Positions 1 to 8,425 of a stretch of 64,000 bases of DNA are shown piece after piece (within the stretch, counting starts at the first letter, position 1; each line of letters begins with the position of its first letter). The position numbers were made by a program, and so were the translations under genes. The notes under the pieces are model-generated. The model was given only the letters and a program-made list of their open reading frames with translations. It was not told where the DNA came from and searched no databases. Origin of the DNA: Aequorivita sp. H23M31. GTDB lineage: Bacteria > Bacteroidota > Bacteroidia > Flavobacteriales > Flavobacteriaceae. The stretch covers positions 248,001-312,000 of the forward strand of contig NZ_CP034951.1 in the NCBI RefSeq assembly GCF_004022485.1, read 5' to 3'.

Positions 1-155
1 AAACCAGTTTCAAATTGAAGGATGCCTCGTCCAACCGCAAAAGCTCCCTGTGACACTCCCGGGCGATTGGCATTGATCATATCTGTGTATTGGGCTAAAA
101 CAGTTGAAAATGGAAAAAGACATAGAAAAAATAGTAAGCGAAAGTGAGTGCTCAT
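1..155 (-). CDS. N-terminal fragment of an exported transporter-like outer-membrane protein
   Basis: The first 51 codons read leftward from an ATG at 155 and run off the window edge. They encode a hydrophobic signal peptide ending in an A-Q junction, followed by a segment with the motif INANRPG and a G-R-G-I-L-Q-F-E-T-G turn. That pattern resembles the start of Bacteroidota beta-barrel proteins annotated as 'transporter' (MetA-pathway/phenol-degradation outer-membrane family). The family call is an inference from a short stretch. The gene is divergent from the DUF4834 gene and has its own promoter-like box at 174-181. Confidence 0.6.
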   Translation of the reverse strand, partial: MSTHFRLLFFLCLFPFSTVLAQYTDMINANRPGVSQGAFAVGRGILQFETG

Positions 156-173
156 AGATTGTTGGGTTTAGTC

Positions 174-181
174 CAAAGATA
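174..181 (-). promoter_or_regulatory. Bacteroidota -7 promoter box (TATCTTTG)
   Basis: The complement strand reads TATCTTTG, an exact TAnnTTTG match, 19 bases upstream of the ATG at 155. No clear -33 TTG was seen. It likely serves the leftward transporter-like gene. Confidence 0.45.
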
Positions 182-236
182 TAGGATTTTACCATTAATT
201 TAATAGTGAAAGTTCGTCTTTTTGCCCGCCAATCTT

Positions 237-244
237 TATTTTTG
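237..244 (+). promoter_or_regulatory. Bacteroidota -7 promoter box (TATTTTTG)
   Basis: TATTTTTG matches TAnnTTTG and lies 17 bases before the ATG at 262, so the transcript would have a very short leader. It forms a divergent promoter pair with the box at 174-181. Confidence 0.5.
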
Positions 245-261
245 CTCACAATTTGAATATT

Positions 262-525
262 ATGATGTCAGTGCTAAAAACGATTCTCATCGTTCTTCTG
301 GTTTATTACGGGCTTAAACTTTTAATTAGGTTTGCTACGCCTTATATTCTTCGATATATTTCCAAAAAGGCGGGTCAACAGTTTGAGCAATTTTTTGGGA
401 ATCCAGCCCGGCCAGATGCTCATCAACAAAAGGAAGGACAGGTTACCATCGATAATATTCCTTCACAAAATAAAAGCAGTGGAAAAAAGGTAGGCGAGTA
501 TGTAGATTTTGAAGAAGTCGAATAA
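262..525 (+). CDS. DUF4834-family small membrane protein
   Basis: An 87-residue protein with one N-terminal membrane helix (about residues 5-25), a short basic segment, and a charged C-terminal tail ending in VGEYVDFEEVE. That layout (helix, then KKAGxxFE, then GEYVDFEE) matches the DUF4834 family of Flavobacteria, whose function is not known. Two adjacent ATGs at 262 and 265 are both possible starts. A TTG three codons upstream is less likely because the promoter box at 237-244 would leave almost no leader. No operon partner is evident: the next gene begins 168 bases downstream with its own promoter box. Confidence 0.75.
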   Translation: MMSVLKTILIVLLVYYGLKLLIRFATPYILRYISKKAGQQFEQFFGNPARPDAHQQKEGQVTIDNIPSQNKSSGKKVGEYVDFEEVE

Positions 526-654
526 ATCTTTCGTAGGCAAATCCCACTTTTTACATTCATAAACATTTTCCTCATTAAACTGTTCCATCCCTTTCTCCTG
601 ATTGTCCTCTCTTTCCCTAATGAAACTTTCCACAGAAATTACCGTCTATATAAG

Positions 655-662
655 TATATTTG
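655..662 (+). promoter_or_regulatory. Bacteroidota -7 promoter box (TATATTTG)
   Basis: TATATTTG fits TAnnTTTG exactly and sits 31 bases ahead of the GNAT gene's ATG at 694. A TTTCC about 22 bases upstream is a weak candidate for the -33 element. Confidence 0.5.
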
Positions 663-693
663 CCAACCATTTCGTCATTAGCCCACACAGAAA

Positions 694-1314
694 ATGCACA
701 AATTTGATTTTCTAAAAGACTATATTCTAGAAAATACAAGGGTAAGATTGACGCCTATGCAGATTGAAGATGTAAGGAATCTTCAACATTTTGCGTTAAA
801 CGAACCTGAGATATGGGAGTTTTCCCAACAGCCTGCAAGTGGATTGGAAAATTTAAAGAATTACATTCAGATGGCGCTTAAGGGACGCAATGAAAGGACA
901 GCATATCCGTTTGTAGCTTTTGATAAGAAGATTCAAGAATATGCGGGTAGTACGCGGTTTTATGATTACCAAGAAAAGCAAAAAACCGTTCAATTAGGCT
1001 ATACTTGGTACGGCAAGGAATTTCAGGGAACAGGACTAAATAAGCAATGCAAATTTTTAATGTTGGATTTTGCCTTTGATTTCTTGAATTTGGAAAGAGT
1101 TGAGTTTCGGGCTGATGCTCGAAATAAACGAAGCATTGCTGCGATGAAAAGCATTGGTTGCACGGTCGAGGGTATTTTGCGGAGCAATTGTGTCGCTCCT
1201 TCGGGCAGACGAGATAGTATTGTATTGAGTATCCTTAAAAATGAGTGGATGGGAGGAATTAAAAAAGAATTATTGACCAAAATTGAAGCGGAGAAAAACA
1301 ATCCATCCATTTAA
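694..1314 (+). CDS. GNAT N-acetyltransferase, RimJ/RimL type
   Basis: A 206-residue protein of the RimJ/RimL branch of the GNAT superfamily, which moves acetyl from acetyl-CoA to an amine such as a protein N-terminus. Family hallmarks visible are an N-terminal TRVRLTPMQ strand, the central LGYTW strand, a GTGLNK acetyl-CoA pyrophosphate loop (the usual GxGxxt/n variant), the VEFRADARNKRS segment and the IGCTVEGILR turn near the C-terminus. The substrate cannot be read from sequence. The start is supported by the promoter box at 655-662. The following gene begins 22 bases after the stop, so co-transcription is possible. Confidence 0.88.
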   Translation: MHKFDFLKDYILENTRVRLTPMQIEDVRNLQHFALNEPEIWEFSQQPASGLENLKNYIQMALKGRNERTAYPFVAFDKKIQEYAGSTRFYDYQEKQKTVQLGYTWYGKEFQGTGLNKQCKFLMLDFAFDFLNLERVEFRADARNKRSIAAMKSIGCTVEGILRSNCVAPSGRRDSIVLSILKNEWMGGIKKELLTKIEAEKNNPSI

Positions 1315-1336
1315 TTTTACGAATCTAAAATTATTT

Positions 1337-2098
1337 ATGAAGAATATTATCCTGCTTTTGCTTTTTGTGTTTATAGCTGTAAATTCCTTTGCCCAGGTAC
1401 ACACGGTGAAGGGAATAGTTATGAACGATGCCAATGATGACCTGCTCGAAAACGTGAACATTGTAAACCTTAACCAAGTTATCGGTACTACCACCAATCA
1501 AAAAGGGGAGTTCGAAATTTCGGCTACAGTTAATGATACACTTTATTTTTCCTACTTGGGTTTTAAATCCTTAAGGGTCCGCGTAACCCACGACTGGTTG
1601 AGGTTTGGTGATATTAAGGTGAAAATGACCGAATTGGGGATTGCCCTTGAGGAAGTAGTTGTAAGGCCCGTACAACTCACGGGATACGTGGAAATTGATG
1701 CAAAGTTGATTCCCGTCTATGATAATTATCGATATCGAATTGGAGGGCTGAATACAGGATATGAGGGAGGTAGTAGCCAGCCTGGCGCGGTTAACAAGGT
1801 TTTAAGTTCCATCTTTAACCCAGCGGATTTTCTGTATAACGTTTTTGGGAAACGACCGAAACAAATGCGGAAGGTCCAAAAAATGAAGGAGGATGACGAA
1901 ATTAGAAATCTGCTCCAAAGTAAATTTGACCGTGAAACTTTGATGGCAGTGTTACAATTGGAACGCGTGGACATAGATGAAATTCTCAATAAATGTAGCT
2001 ACTCCAAAGATTTTATCCAATCTGCCAATGACCTTCAGATTCTAGACGCAATTAGTAATTGCTATGAGGAATATAAGATTCTGAATAGGAAGAAGTAG
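1337..2098 (+). CDS. Secreted carboxypeptidase-regulatory-like (CarboxypepD_reg-like) domain protein
   Basis: A 253-residue exported protein. An N-terminal signal peptide (MKNIILLLLFVFIAVNSFAQ) fixes the start at 1337 rather than the upstream in-frame codons. Residues about 22-110 form a CarboxypepD_reg-like beta-sandwich with the typical order V-K-G-x-V, NVNIVNLN, GTTTNQKGEFEI, D-T-L-Y-F-S-Y-L-G-F. The same domain precedes TonB-dependent receptors, but here no plug or barrel follows. The remaining ~140 residues are charged and helical with no recognised domain. It probably lies in the periplasm or on the outer membrane inner face; its role is unknown. It follows the GNAT gene closely. Confidence 0.75.
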   Translation: MKNIILLLLFVFIAVNSFAQVHTVKGIVMNDANDDLLENVNIVNLNQVIGTTTNQKGEFEISATVNDTLYFSYLGFKSLRVRVTHDWLRFGDIKVKMTELGIALEEVVVRPVQLTGYVEIDAKLIPVYDNYRYRIGGLNTGYEGGSSQPGAVNKVLSSIFNPADFLYNVFGKRPKQMRKVQKMKEDDEIRNLLQSKFDRETLMAVLQLERVDIDEILNKCSYSKDFIQSANDLQILDAISNCYEEYKILNRKK

Positions 2099-2446
2099 TG
2101 GTAATTTTATCTAAATCTCCTTTCTAAATGACCAGTGAATTGTTTGATATTAAGACCCTCTCGGGTGGAATCTTGCTCTAATCCAGTAAACTTGATCTGT
2201 TTTGGTAATTTTGTCTTTTCTTCATTTACCAAATATTAGCATCGGTAAATCCGATAACGTTTCGAACTAGAGTTAATTTAAATCTCTCTTTATCTTTTGC
2301 AGCAGTAAAATCTTTGGTTGGCTGAATCTTCGATTGCGGTTTATTAAATTTATAATTTTAGCAGTAATGCCTTTGAAAAATATAGGCTGGGTTTAAATAC
2401 ATTATTTATTTTTTCCTACCTTTCTAATACTTTCAATATCACTACT
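2099..2446. other. 348-base intergenic region
   Basis: No coding signal or strong hairpin seen. A near-consensus -7 box TACCTTTC at 2417-2424 lies 22 bases before the lipase-like gene and may be its promoter; it differs from TAnnTTTG in the last base. Confidence 0.4.
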
Positions 2447-4093
2447 ATGAAAATATTTTACACCCTTCTTCTTGTACTTTTCGTGCAGTTCTCGTATTCG
2501 CAGATACGATTTCAGAATATTCCCCGGGATGCCCGATTTCCTGAGAGGACCCTCTCACAGACTATTGTTGCGGATACTCCTTATCAAGGTTATGATGAGA
2601 CCCAGCCCTATTTAGGTCAAGGAGAGTATCAGATATTTCTGGATAATGTTAATGGGGTCCTGGATAAACCAATTATTATACTGGATGGTTTTGACCCTGG
2701 CAATTCTCGGGGAATTAGCGATATTTACGCAAGTTTGGGTTTTGGAGGGCAGAACTTTGCCGATGTTCTCCGAAATGAAGGATTTGACATTGTAATCCTG
2801 AATGCGCCCATTTACACTACCAACGGCAAAACGATAGATGGGGGCGCCGACTATATTCAAAGGAATGCTATGGTGTTGACCGCACTAATTCAAAAATTAA
2901 ATACGGACAAAATAGGTGAGGAGGAGCTGGTGGTACTCGGACCAAGTATGGGAGGTCTTATTGCACGCTATGCCTTAAGCTATATGGAAAGTAATAGTTT
3001 GAATCCACAGACGCGTTTATTTATCTCCTTCGATGCTCCGCATCGGGGAGCAAATATTCCTATAAGTCTTCAATATGTGATCAATTATTTTGCTGAGGAG
3101 GTGGGAGATGCCGGAGCACAAGAAGTAATAGATCAATTATTAAAATCTCCGGCAGCTAAGGAAATGTTGGTAGATCATTTAGAAGGACATTTATTGTCCG
3201 GTTCTACCTATGAACAGGATCCCTCTAAAATTTTGCCGTTGGGCGCACCCGGATTTAGAAATGAGTTCCAAACTGAGCTTGATGCTCTTGGATTCCCGCA
3301 GAATGTGAGGAATGTCGCGATCAGTAACGGTAGCGTAAATGGAGTTACCACGGGAAGCCCAGGAATGACTATCATCGACACAAATCTTACTATTGATGCT
3401 ACCACAAGCGTAGATGTTGCTTTAAAATTCACCCCCGAAGCAGCGCAGACCAACACCGCCACAAATATTACTCTTAAGTTTTTTGGAATCCCGATAAGCA
3501 CTTACCAGACTTTAAGTAAGTCCCCAAATTACACCGACGGAGTGGATAGTGCTCCGGGTGGGACAGGAAGTATTTCTGATGCCCTTGGTGATGGCGGAGG
3601 AAATCCCGTTTTGATTGAATTCATAAACGCGCTGCAACAAGAATTGTATTGTTTTATTCCCACTATGAGCTCGCTGGCTATCGACAATCCTGATTGGTTT
3701 GCTACGCCCAATTTAAGCGATTCGCCATTTGTTGCATTTTCCGTTCCGGCCCAAAATGAACCTCACGTCGCAATGGATGCTGATAATGTTCAATTTGCCT
3801 TGGATGAAATACGAAATGGAGCCATGGGAATTCCCGAAAGTAAGATAGGTGAAGGTTATGTCCTAGTGCAGAATCCTGTAGGAGAAAAAATTGATATTGC
3901 TATTTTGGGAAATGATTCCCAAGAGAATTTGACCGCTACTGTTTTCGGAATCACAGGTCAAAAATTGATGGTAAAAACCTGGACCCATCCGCAACAGAAA
4001 TTGAGTTTTGATCATAACCTGGAGAGCGGAATATATTTGTTGAAATTGGATAATGGTCGTTCAGTCCAAACAATTAAAATGGTGGTAGAATAA
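2447..4093 (+). CDS. T9SS-exported lipase-like alpha/beta hydrolase
   Basis: A 548-residue secreted protein. Residues 1-19 are a signal peptide. An alpha/beta-hydrolase region follows, with the strand PIIILDGFDPGNS near 75-87 and the nucleophile elbow GPSMGG (Ser167), which resembles PGAP1/triacylglycerol-lipase elbows. Residues 194-197 (DAPH) follow a typical FISFDAPHRG strand. The acidic and histidine members of the triad cannot be fixed by eye; NEPHVAMD around 430 is a histidine candidate. The last ~75 residues form a T9SS type A sorting domain (FGITGQKL, LESGIYLLKL, TIKMVVE), so the protein should cross the outer membrane and be surface-anchored or released. Substrate unknown. A 2H-phosphoesterase-like lipoprotein gene follows 31 bases later. 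Confidence 0.8.
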   Translation: MKIFYTLLLVLFVQFSYSQIRFQNIPRDARFPERTLSQTIVADTPYQGYDETQPYLGQGEYQIFLDNVNGVLDKPIIILDGFDPGNSRGISDIYASLGFGGQNFADVLRNEGFDIVILNAPIYTTNGKTIDGGADYIQRNAMVLTALIQKLNTDKIGEEELVVLGPSMGGLIARYALSYMESNSLNPQTRLFISFDAPHRGANIPISLQYVINYFAEEVGDAGAQEVIDQLLKSPAAKEMLVDHLEGHLLSGSTYEQDPSKILPLGAPGFRNEFQTELDALGFPQNVRNVAISNGSVNGVTTGSPGMTIIDTNLTIDATTSVDVALKFTPEAAQTNTATNITLKFFGIPISTYQTLSKSPNYTDGVDSAPGGTGSISDALGDGGGNPVLIEFINALQQELYCFIPTMSSLAIDNPDWFATPNLSDSPFVAFSVPAQNEPHVAMDADNVQFALDEIRNGAMGIPESKIGEGYVLVQNPVGEKIDIAILGNDSQENLTATVFGITGQKLMVKTWTHPQQKLSFDHNLESGIYLLKLDNGRSVQTIKMVVE

Positions 4094-4124
4094 CCGATTT
4101 CCATAATGCTAACAGATTTAATCT

Positions 4125-4817
4125 ATGAGGCGAATATTATTTTTTATAATTTCTATAATCGGATTGGGAATCATTTCGTGTGGTTCAAAGAAAGAAAAAA
4201 CCATTGCAATAGACGTGCTTTTGATACCTTCGGAAAAAATGTGGAAACAGGCCATTGAATACAATGATTTGATTGTTAAAAGCAATACCACTACGCTCAA
4301 ACTCGATAAAGACCACATACCTCATATCACGTTACTTCAATGCTTTATAGACGAAAATGATTTGCCCGAAGTGGAAAAGGCTCTTACAGGTTTGTACGGT
4401 ATTATTGAAAAGGACTCCCTGTTTGCTAAAAGTCTCTTTTTCGATAAAAACACTGAAAAGAGCTTCGCGATGATTACGATAGAAAAATCTGAACCGCTTA
4501 TGGAATTGCACGCAAAATCTATTGAGCTTTTAAAGCCCTATATTGTAAACGATGGAACCGAAGCAGCTTTTGTTCCAAATCCGGACGGAACGGCGATAGA
4601 TACCTTTACCGTTTCGTATGTGTCAAATTTTGTGAGCCAGCACAGTTCTGGAAATTACGATCCCCATATTAGTCTTGGAGTAGGGGATTTGGAATTATTA
4701 AAAAGGATGGATAATGATATTTTTAAACCCATTTATTTTGAGGCGAGTGCTTTGGCAATTTATCATTTGGGAAATTTTGGAACTGCCCAAAAACAATTGT
4801 GGAAATCTAAAAAATAG
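4125..4817 (+). CDS. Lipoprotein with 2H-phosphoesterase (2'-5' RNA ligase-like) fold signature
   Basis: A 230-residue predicted lipoprotein: signal peptide with lipobox I-I-S-C, lipidated Cys19. The mature part carries two HxT/S motifs about 114 residues apart, PHITLLQ (His67-Thr69) and PHISLGVG (His181-Ser183). That pair is the catalytic signature of the 2H phosphoesterase superfamily, whose usual members act on 2',3'-cyclic phosphates or 2'-5' bonds in the cytoplasm. The motif spacing and the strand after each motif fit that fold; assignment to the superfamily is inference. The lipobox places it in the periplasm or on the outer membrane, an unusual site for this chemistry. Likely co-transcribed with the lipase-like gene. 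Confidence 0.65.
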   Translation: MRRILFFIISIIGLGIISCGSKKEKTIAIDVLLIPSEKMWKQAIEYNDLIVKSNTTTLKLDKDHIPHITLLQCFIDENDLPEVEKALTGLYGIIEKDSLFAKSLFFDKNTEKSFAMITIEKSEPLMELHAKSIELLKPYIVNDGTEAAFVPNPDGTAIDTFTVSYVSNFVSQHSSGNYDPHISLGVGDLELLKRMDNDIFKPIYFEASALAIYHLGNFGTAQKQLWKSKK

Positions 4818-4895
4818 ATTAAGATTGTCATTAATCCAGTATGTGCGTTGAGTTTCCAAACTGCGCATTATTAAATTTTGTATTGGAAAAACAGC

Positions 4896-5204
4896 ATGCT
4901 CCAATTTTTAGTTCATTATAGTCTTCACTTTATCGCCCCAGGCATAATTGCTTATGTTTTTTTTAGGGCTTTCTGGATTCGAGCGTGGCTCATTATGATC
5001 GCCACAATGCTAATTGATTTGGACCATCTTTTGGCGACACCCATATTTGACCCCAACCGCTGTAGTATCAATTTCCATCCGCTGCATACCTATTGGGCTT
5101 TAGGGATTTATATTGCTTTATTATTTTTCAAGAAAACTCGTGTAGTTGGAATTGGGTTGACCTTGCATTTTATTACGGATTTTATAGATTGTCTTTGGGG
5201 GTGA
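4896..5204 (+). CDS. DUF6122-family membrane protein
   Basis: A 102-residue, strongly hydrophobic protein with about three membrane helices and conserved-looking polar sites HYSLHF, LIDLDHLLATP, RCSINFHPLHT and LHFITDFIDC. The repeated His/Asp pattern inside membrane segments resembles YdjM-like membrane-bound metal-dependent hydrolases. The length and order fit the Flavobacteria family DUF6122. The ATG at 4896 is preferred over an upstream TTG at 4878. Function unknown; the histidines suggest a metal site. Confidence 0.7.
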   Translation: MLQFLVHYSLHFIAPGIIAYVFFRAFWIRAWLIMIATMLIDLDHLLATPIFDPNRCSINFHPLHTYWALGIYIALLFFKKTRVVGIGLTLHFITDFIDCLWG

Positions 5205-5300
5205 ATCAGTATTCAGTGATCAGTAATCCAGTAACCAGAATTTAGCCAGAGAATTTAGTCCATTGAAAACTAGATGTAAATTGGAAATAATTGGTTTTCC

Positions 5301-5395
5301 GTCTTTCAATTTTCATCTTTCATCCTAAATCCTACATCCTTCAGCGGTCATCCTTCTACCAACCCACTACCCACTAACCTCTACCTCTACCAACT
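5301..5395. repeat. Pyrimidine-rich simple-sequence tract
   Basis: The plus strand is almost all C/T/A with drifting short units such as CATC, CCTACAT, CCACTA and CTACCTCTA. It fills most of the gap between DUF6122 and rlmH. No hairpin terminator is obvious there. Confidence 0.5.
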
Positions 5396-5403
5396 AAAAA
5401 ACC

Positions 5404-5877
5404 CTACCGATGATGATATGGCTCATTCTTCAGAATAGTAAACGCCCTATACAATTGCTCGATAAAAAACAAGCGCACCATTTGGTGTGAAAAGGTCATG
5501 GAGGAAAGGGAGAGTTTTCCGTTACTACGTTTATAGATTTCTTCGCTAAAACCATAGGGTCCTCCAATAACGAAAACAAGGTTTTTTAAGCCGCTGTTCA
5601 TTTTTTTCTGAAGGAATTCTGAAAACTTTTCAGAGGAATACGATTTTCCGTTTTCATCCAAAAGAATGAGGGTATCAGAAGGGAAGGTCCGTTTTAAAAT
5701 CTCATCGCCTTCTGCTTTTTTCTGAAGGGTTTCACTTAAATTCTTGGCATTTTTTATATCTGGAATAATATCCAAATCAAAAGAAATATAAAAACCCAAC
5801 CGCTTGCTGTAATCATCCATCAGTGATTGTAAATTTCTATTGTCGGTTTTACCGATGGCGATAAGGGTAATTTTCAT
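5404..5877 (-). CDS. rlmH: 23S rRNA (pseudouridine1915-N3)-methyltransferase RlmH
   Basis: A 157-residue SPOUT-class methyltransferase that uses SAM to methylate pseudouridine 1915 in helix 69 of 23S rRNA in the assembled ribosome. It has the family start MKITLIAIGK, the LLDENGK strand, the SAM-binding FVIGGPYGFS segment, and the strongly conserved C-terminus LSSMTFSHQMVRLFFIEQLY followed by ILKNEPYHHR. Length is normal for the family. It faces the upstream genes convergently and is divergent from nadC. Confidence 0.97.
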   Translation of the reverse strand: MKITLIAIGKTDNRNLQSLMDDYSKRLGFYISFDLDIIPDIKNAKNLSETLQKKAEGDEILKRTFPSDTLILLDENGKSYSSEKFSEFLQKKMNSGLKNLVFVIGGPYGFSEEIYKRSNGKLSLSSMTFSHQMVRLFFIEQLYRAFTILKNEPYHHR

Positions 5878-6010
5878 TTGGTATGCTTTGCTTTTCTGGG
5901 AATAAAAATACGTATATATTATAGTATTCGATTCAAAAATCGGACTTCTGAAGTCTGTGAAAACGTTATTTTTCGAAGTATTTACAGTATTTTAGCTAAA
6001 ATTTTTTGAT

Positions 6011-6868
6011 ATGATTTCTAAAAAGCAATTCGACAAAGAGATAGATCTCATAATTACCAATGCCATTCGGGAAGATGTTGGGGGAGGAGATCACAGCTCC
6101 TTGGCCTGCATTCCCGAAGACGCCGTTGGAACTGCCAAGCTCTTGGTAAAGGATAAGGGTATTCTGGCGGGAGTTGAATTTGCGAAGCAGGTTTTTGAAT
6201 ATGTAGATCCAGGATTGGAATTGGATGTAAAAATGGAAGATGGGAGTCCTATAAAATATGGAGACGTTCCTTTTTATGTTTCTGGACTTTCACAATCGAT
6301 ATTAAAATCCGAGCGATTGGTTCTTAACGCAATGCAGCGGATGAGTGCCATCGCTACTAAAACCCATGAATTTGTAAAATTGCTGGAAGGCACAAATACA
6401 AAAGTTCTCGATACTAGGAAAACAACGCCTGGCATCCGTGCAATTGAAAAATGGGCGGTAAAGATTGGCGGGGGTGAAAACCATCGTTTCGCACTTTACG
6501 ATATGATTATGCTCAAGGACAACCACATCGATTTTTGTGGAGGCGTGGCAAAAGCCATTAAGAAGACCCAAAAGTATCTTGAACGAAATAGGATAGATTT
6601 AAAGATAATCGTGGAGGCCCGTAATTTTTCTGAAATTGAGCAAATTTTAAATGCCGGTGGGGTTTACCGTATATTATTGGACAATTTCAATTTTGAAGAT
6701 ACGCGCATAGCCGTAAAGATGATAAATGGAAAATGTTTAACAGAATCTAGCGGAGGTATAAATTTGGCAACCGCCCGCACTTATGCCGAATGTGGAGTAG
6801 ATTATATTTCAAGCGGTACCTTGACCCATTCCGTTAGCAATATGGACCTTAGTCTAAAAGCCATTTAA
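6011..6868 (+). CDS. nadC: Nicotinate-nucleotide pyrophosphorylase (carboxylating), quinolinate phosphoribosyltransferase
   Basis: A 285-residue enzyme of de novo NAD synthesis that converts quinolinate and PRPP to nicotinate mononucleotide, CO2 and pyrophosphate in the cytoplasm. Diagnostic segments are EDVGGGDHSS near the N-terminus, NAMQRMSAIAT, the DTRKTTPGIRAIEKWAV substrate loop, GGGENHRF, MLKDNHI, and the C-terminal barrel pieces EARNFSE, ILLDNF, SSGGIN and YISSGTLTHS. Its TAA overlaps the next gene's ATG by one base (TAATG), so the two are translationally coupled. Confidence 0.97.
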   Translation: MISKKQFDKEIDLIITNAIREDVGGGDHSSLACIPEDAVGTAKLLVKDKGILAGVEFAKQVFEYVDPGLELDVKMEDGSPIKYGDVPFYVSGLSQSILKSERLVLNAMQRMSAIATKTHEFVKLLEGTNTKVLDTRKTTPGIRAIEKWAVKIGGGENHRFALYDMIMLKDNHIDFCGGVAKAIKKTQKYLERNRIDLKIIVEARNFSEIEQILNAGGVYRILLDNFNFEDTRIAVKMINGKCLTESSGGINLATARTYAECGVDYISSGTLTHSVSNMDLSLKAI

Positions 6869-7785
6869 TGGATAAAGAAAAAGACGAAATCAATATTCCG
6901 GTAATCCGTGGTTTGGTCAGATTAAGCAAGAAAATAAAATTGCCGGGACTGGGAGATTTTTCACTTTATCACCTTCTGGAAATATACGGAGGCGGCATTG
7001 TTAAGGGATCTTTCTCTCCGCGCGCCAGTTCGATTGCTTATAGCTTCTTTTTGGCACTTTTTCCATTTTTGCTGCTCTTGCTGAACTTGATACCTTATAT
7101 TCCAATAGACGGATTTCAAACGCGATTTTTAATTTTTGTGGAGGCCCTTCTTCCGCCGCAGACCACACAATTCTTTTACCCGGTCATTGCCGATATAGCC
7201 GTAAACCCACGTGGAGGATTGCTATCGGTCGTATTTTTTCTTTCTCTCTTTTTAACAGCTAATGGAGTAAACGCTATATTTAGCGCTTTTGAATATTCTT
7301 TTCACATAAAGAATAATCGTGGAATTGTCAGGCAGTATTTAATTGCAATTGGAGTGGCTATTGTTCTGGCATTGTTGTTGCTAACCTCGGTTGGGGTTAT
7401 TCTATATGGAGAGTATCTTATAAGAGATTTGAAATCCCGAGCGTATATAGATAATGATCTTTCGTGGATTAGTTTATTTCAGTTCTTGATTTTTGTTGTC
7501 ATGCTCTATATAATAATTGCAACATTGTATTATTTCGGAACTAAAGAGGGAAAATATTCAAAGTTCTTTTCCATCGGAGCGGTTATAACAACAGCATTGT
7601 TTTTGTTGACCACCTATCTTTTTGGAGTTTATATCAATAATTTCTCAAATTACAACGAGTTATACGGATCCATAGGTGCACTATTGATTTTGATGTTATA
7701 TATTTGGATAAACTCAAACTTGCTTTTACTTGGTTTTGAATTGAACATTTCCATTCAACGTCTTCGTGACAGAATGGGAACTTAA
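6868..7785 (+). CDS. YihY/virulence factor BrkB family inner-membrane protein
   Basis: A 305-residue polytopic protein with about six membrane helices between residues 55 and 295. Family marks are the ARASSIAYSFFLALFPFLL-type first helix (here SPRASSIAYSFF), the LTANGVNAIFSAFEYSF segment and the GSIGALLILMLYIWINS last helix. YihY/BrkB proteins were once called ribonuclease BN, but that activity belongs to another protein; their real role is not settled. It starts on the nadC stop codon, so expression is tied to nadC. Confidence 0.9.
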   Translation: MDKEKDEINIPVIRGLVRLSKKIKLPGLGDFSLYHLLEIYGGGIVKGSFSPRASSIAYSFFLALFPFLLLLLNLIPYIPIDGFQTRFLIFVEALLPPQTTQFFYPVIADIAVNPRGGLLSVVFFLSLFLTANGVNAIFSAFEYSFHIKNNRGIVRQYLIAIGVAIVLALLLLTSVGVILYGEYLIRDLKSRAYIDNDLSWISLFQFLIFVVMLYIIIATLYYFGTKEGKYSKFFSIGAVITTALFLLTTYLFGVYINNFSNYNELYGSIGALLILMLYIWINSNLLLLGFELNISIQRLRDRMGT

Positions 7786-7893
7786 AGTAAAATAACGAAT
7801 TATTATTGCCCTTCGCTACGGCGCTTAAAAGAAGAGAGAAGATAGATTTTTAGGGCATTTTATCTTCAGATTAACCAATAATGAAATAATATA

Positions 7894-8322
7894 ATGAAGA
7901 AAACATTTTTAACTATTGCGCTGGTAATTTGTGCTGTCCTTACGGGAACTGCACAGGATGTAGTCGGGAAGTGGAAAACTATCGACGATGAAACTGGCAA
8001 ACCGAAATCTGTTGTAGAAATTTACAAGCAGGATGGAAAAATATTCGGAAAGGTGATCGAAATCGTCGATCCCGCGAAACAGAATGCCGTCTGCGAAAAA
8101 TGTCCGGACGAGGCCAATGGCAAACCGATTTTAGGTTTGGTTATCCTTAAGGACCTGAAAAAGGATGGAGAGGAATATAGCGGTGGAACCATTATGGATC
8201 CTAACAATGGAAAGGTTTATAAATGCTACATTGCACTTGAAAATCCGAACAAGCTAAAAGTGCGTGGATATATTGGTTTTTCTCTTCTTGGGAGATCTCA
8301 ATATTGGGAAAGGGTCAAATAA
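7894..8322 (+). CDS. Exported DUF2147-family protein
   Basis: A 142-residue secreted protein: signal peptide ending in GTAQ, then a single DUF2147 domain (DVVGKWKTIDDETGKPKSVV, IFGKVIEI, CEKCPDEANGKPILGL, the PNNGKVYKCYI strand, and a closing GFSLLGRSQYWERV). The predicted fold is a small lipocalin-like beta barrel. Two CxxC cysteines (CEKC) could form a disulfide in the periplasm. Function is unknown. A strong hairpin terminator follows 23 bases after the stop. Confidence 0.88.
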   Translation: MKKTFLTIALVICAVLTGTAQDVVGKWKTIDDETGKPKSVVEIYKQDGKIFGKVIEIVDPAKQNAVCEKCPDEANGKPILGLVILKDLKKDGEEYSGGTIMDPNNGKVYKCYIALENPNKLKVRGYIGFSLLGRSQYWERVK

Positions 8323-8345
8323 AACAATTAAAAATGTACCTTTAG

Positions 8346-8371
8346 GCCACCGATTTTCGGTGGCTTTTTTT
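8346..8371 (+). terminator. Rho-independent terminator after the DUF2147 gene
   Basis: An 8-bp stem GCCACCGA/TCGGTGGC with a TTT loop, followed by a run of T. Confidence 0.85.
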
Positions 8372-8425
8372 ATGAAATTTTTTATAGAAATTCTGGATTC
8401 CAATAACCTGATAATTTTGTTATAA

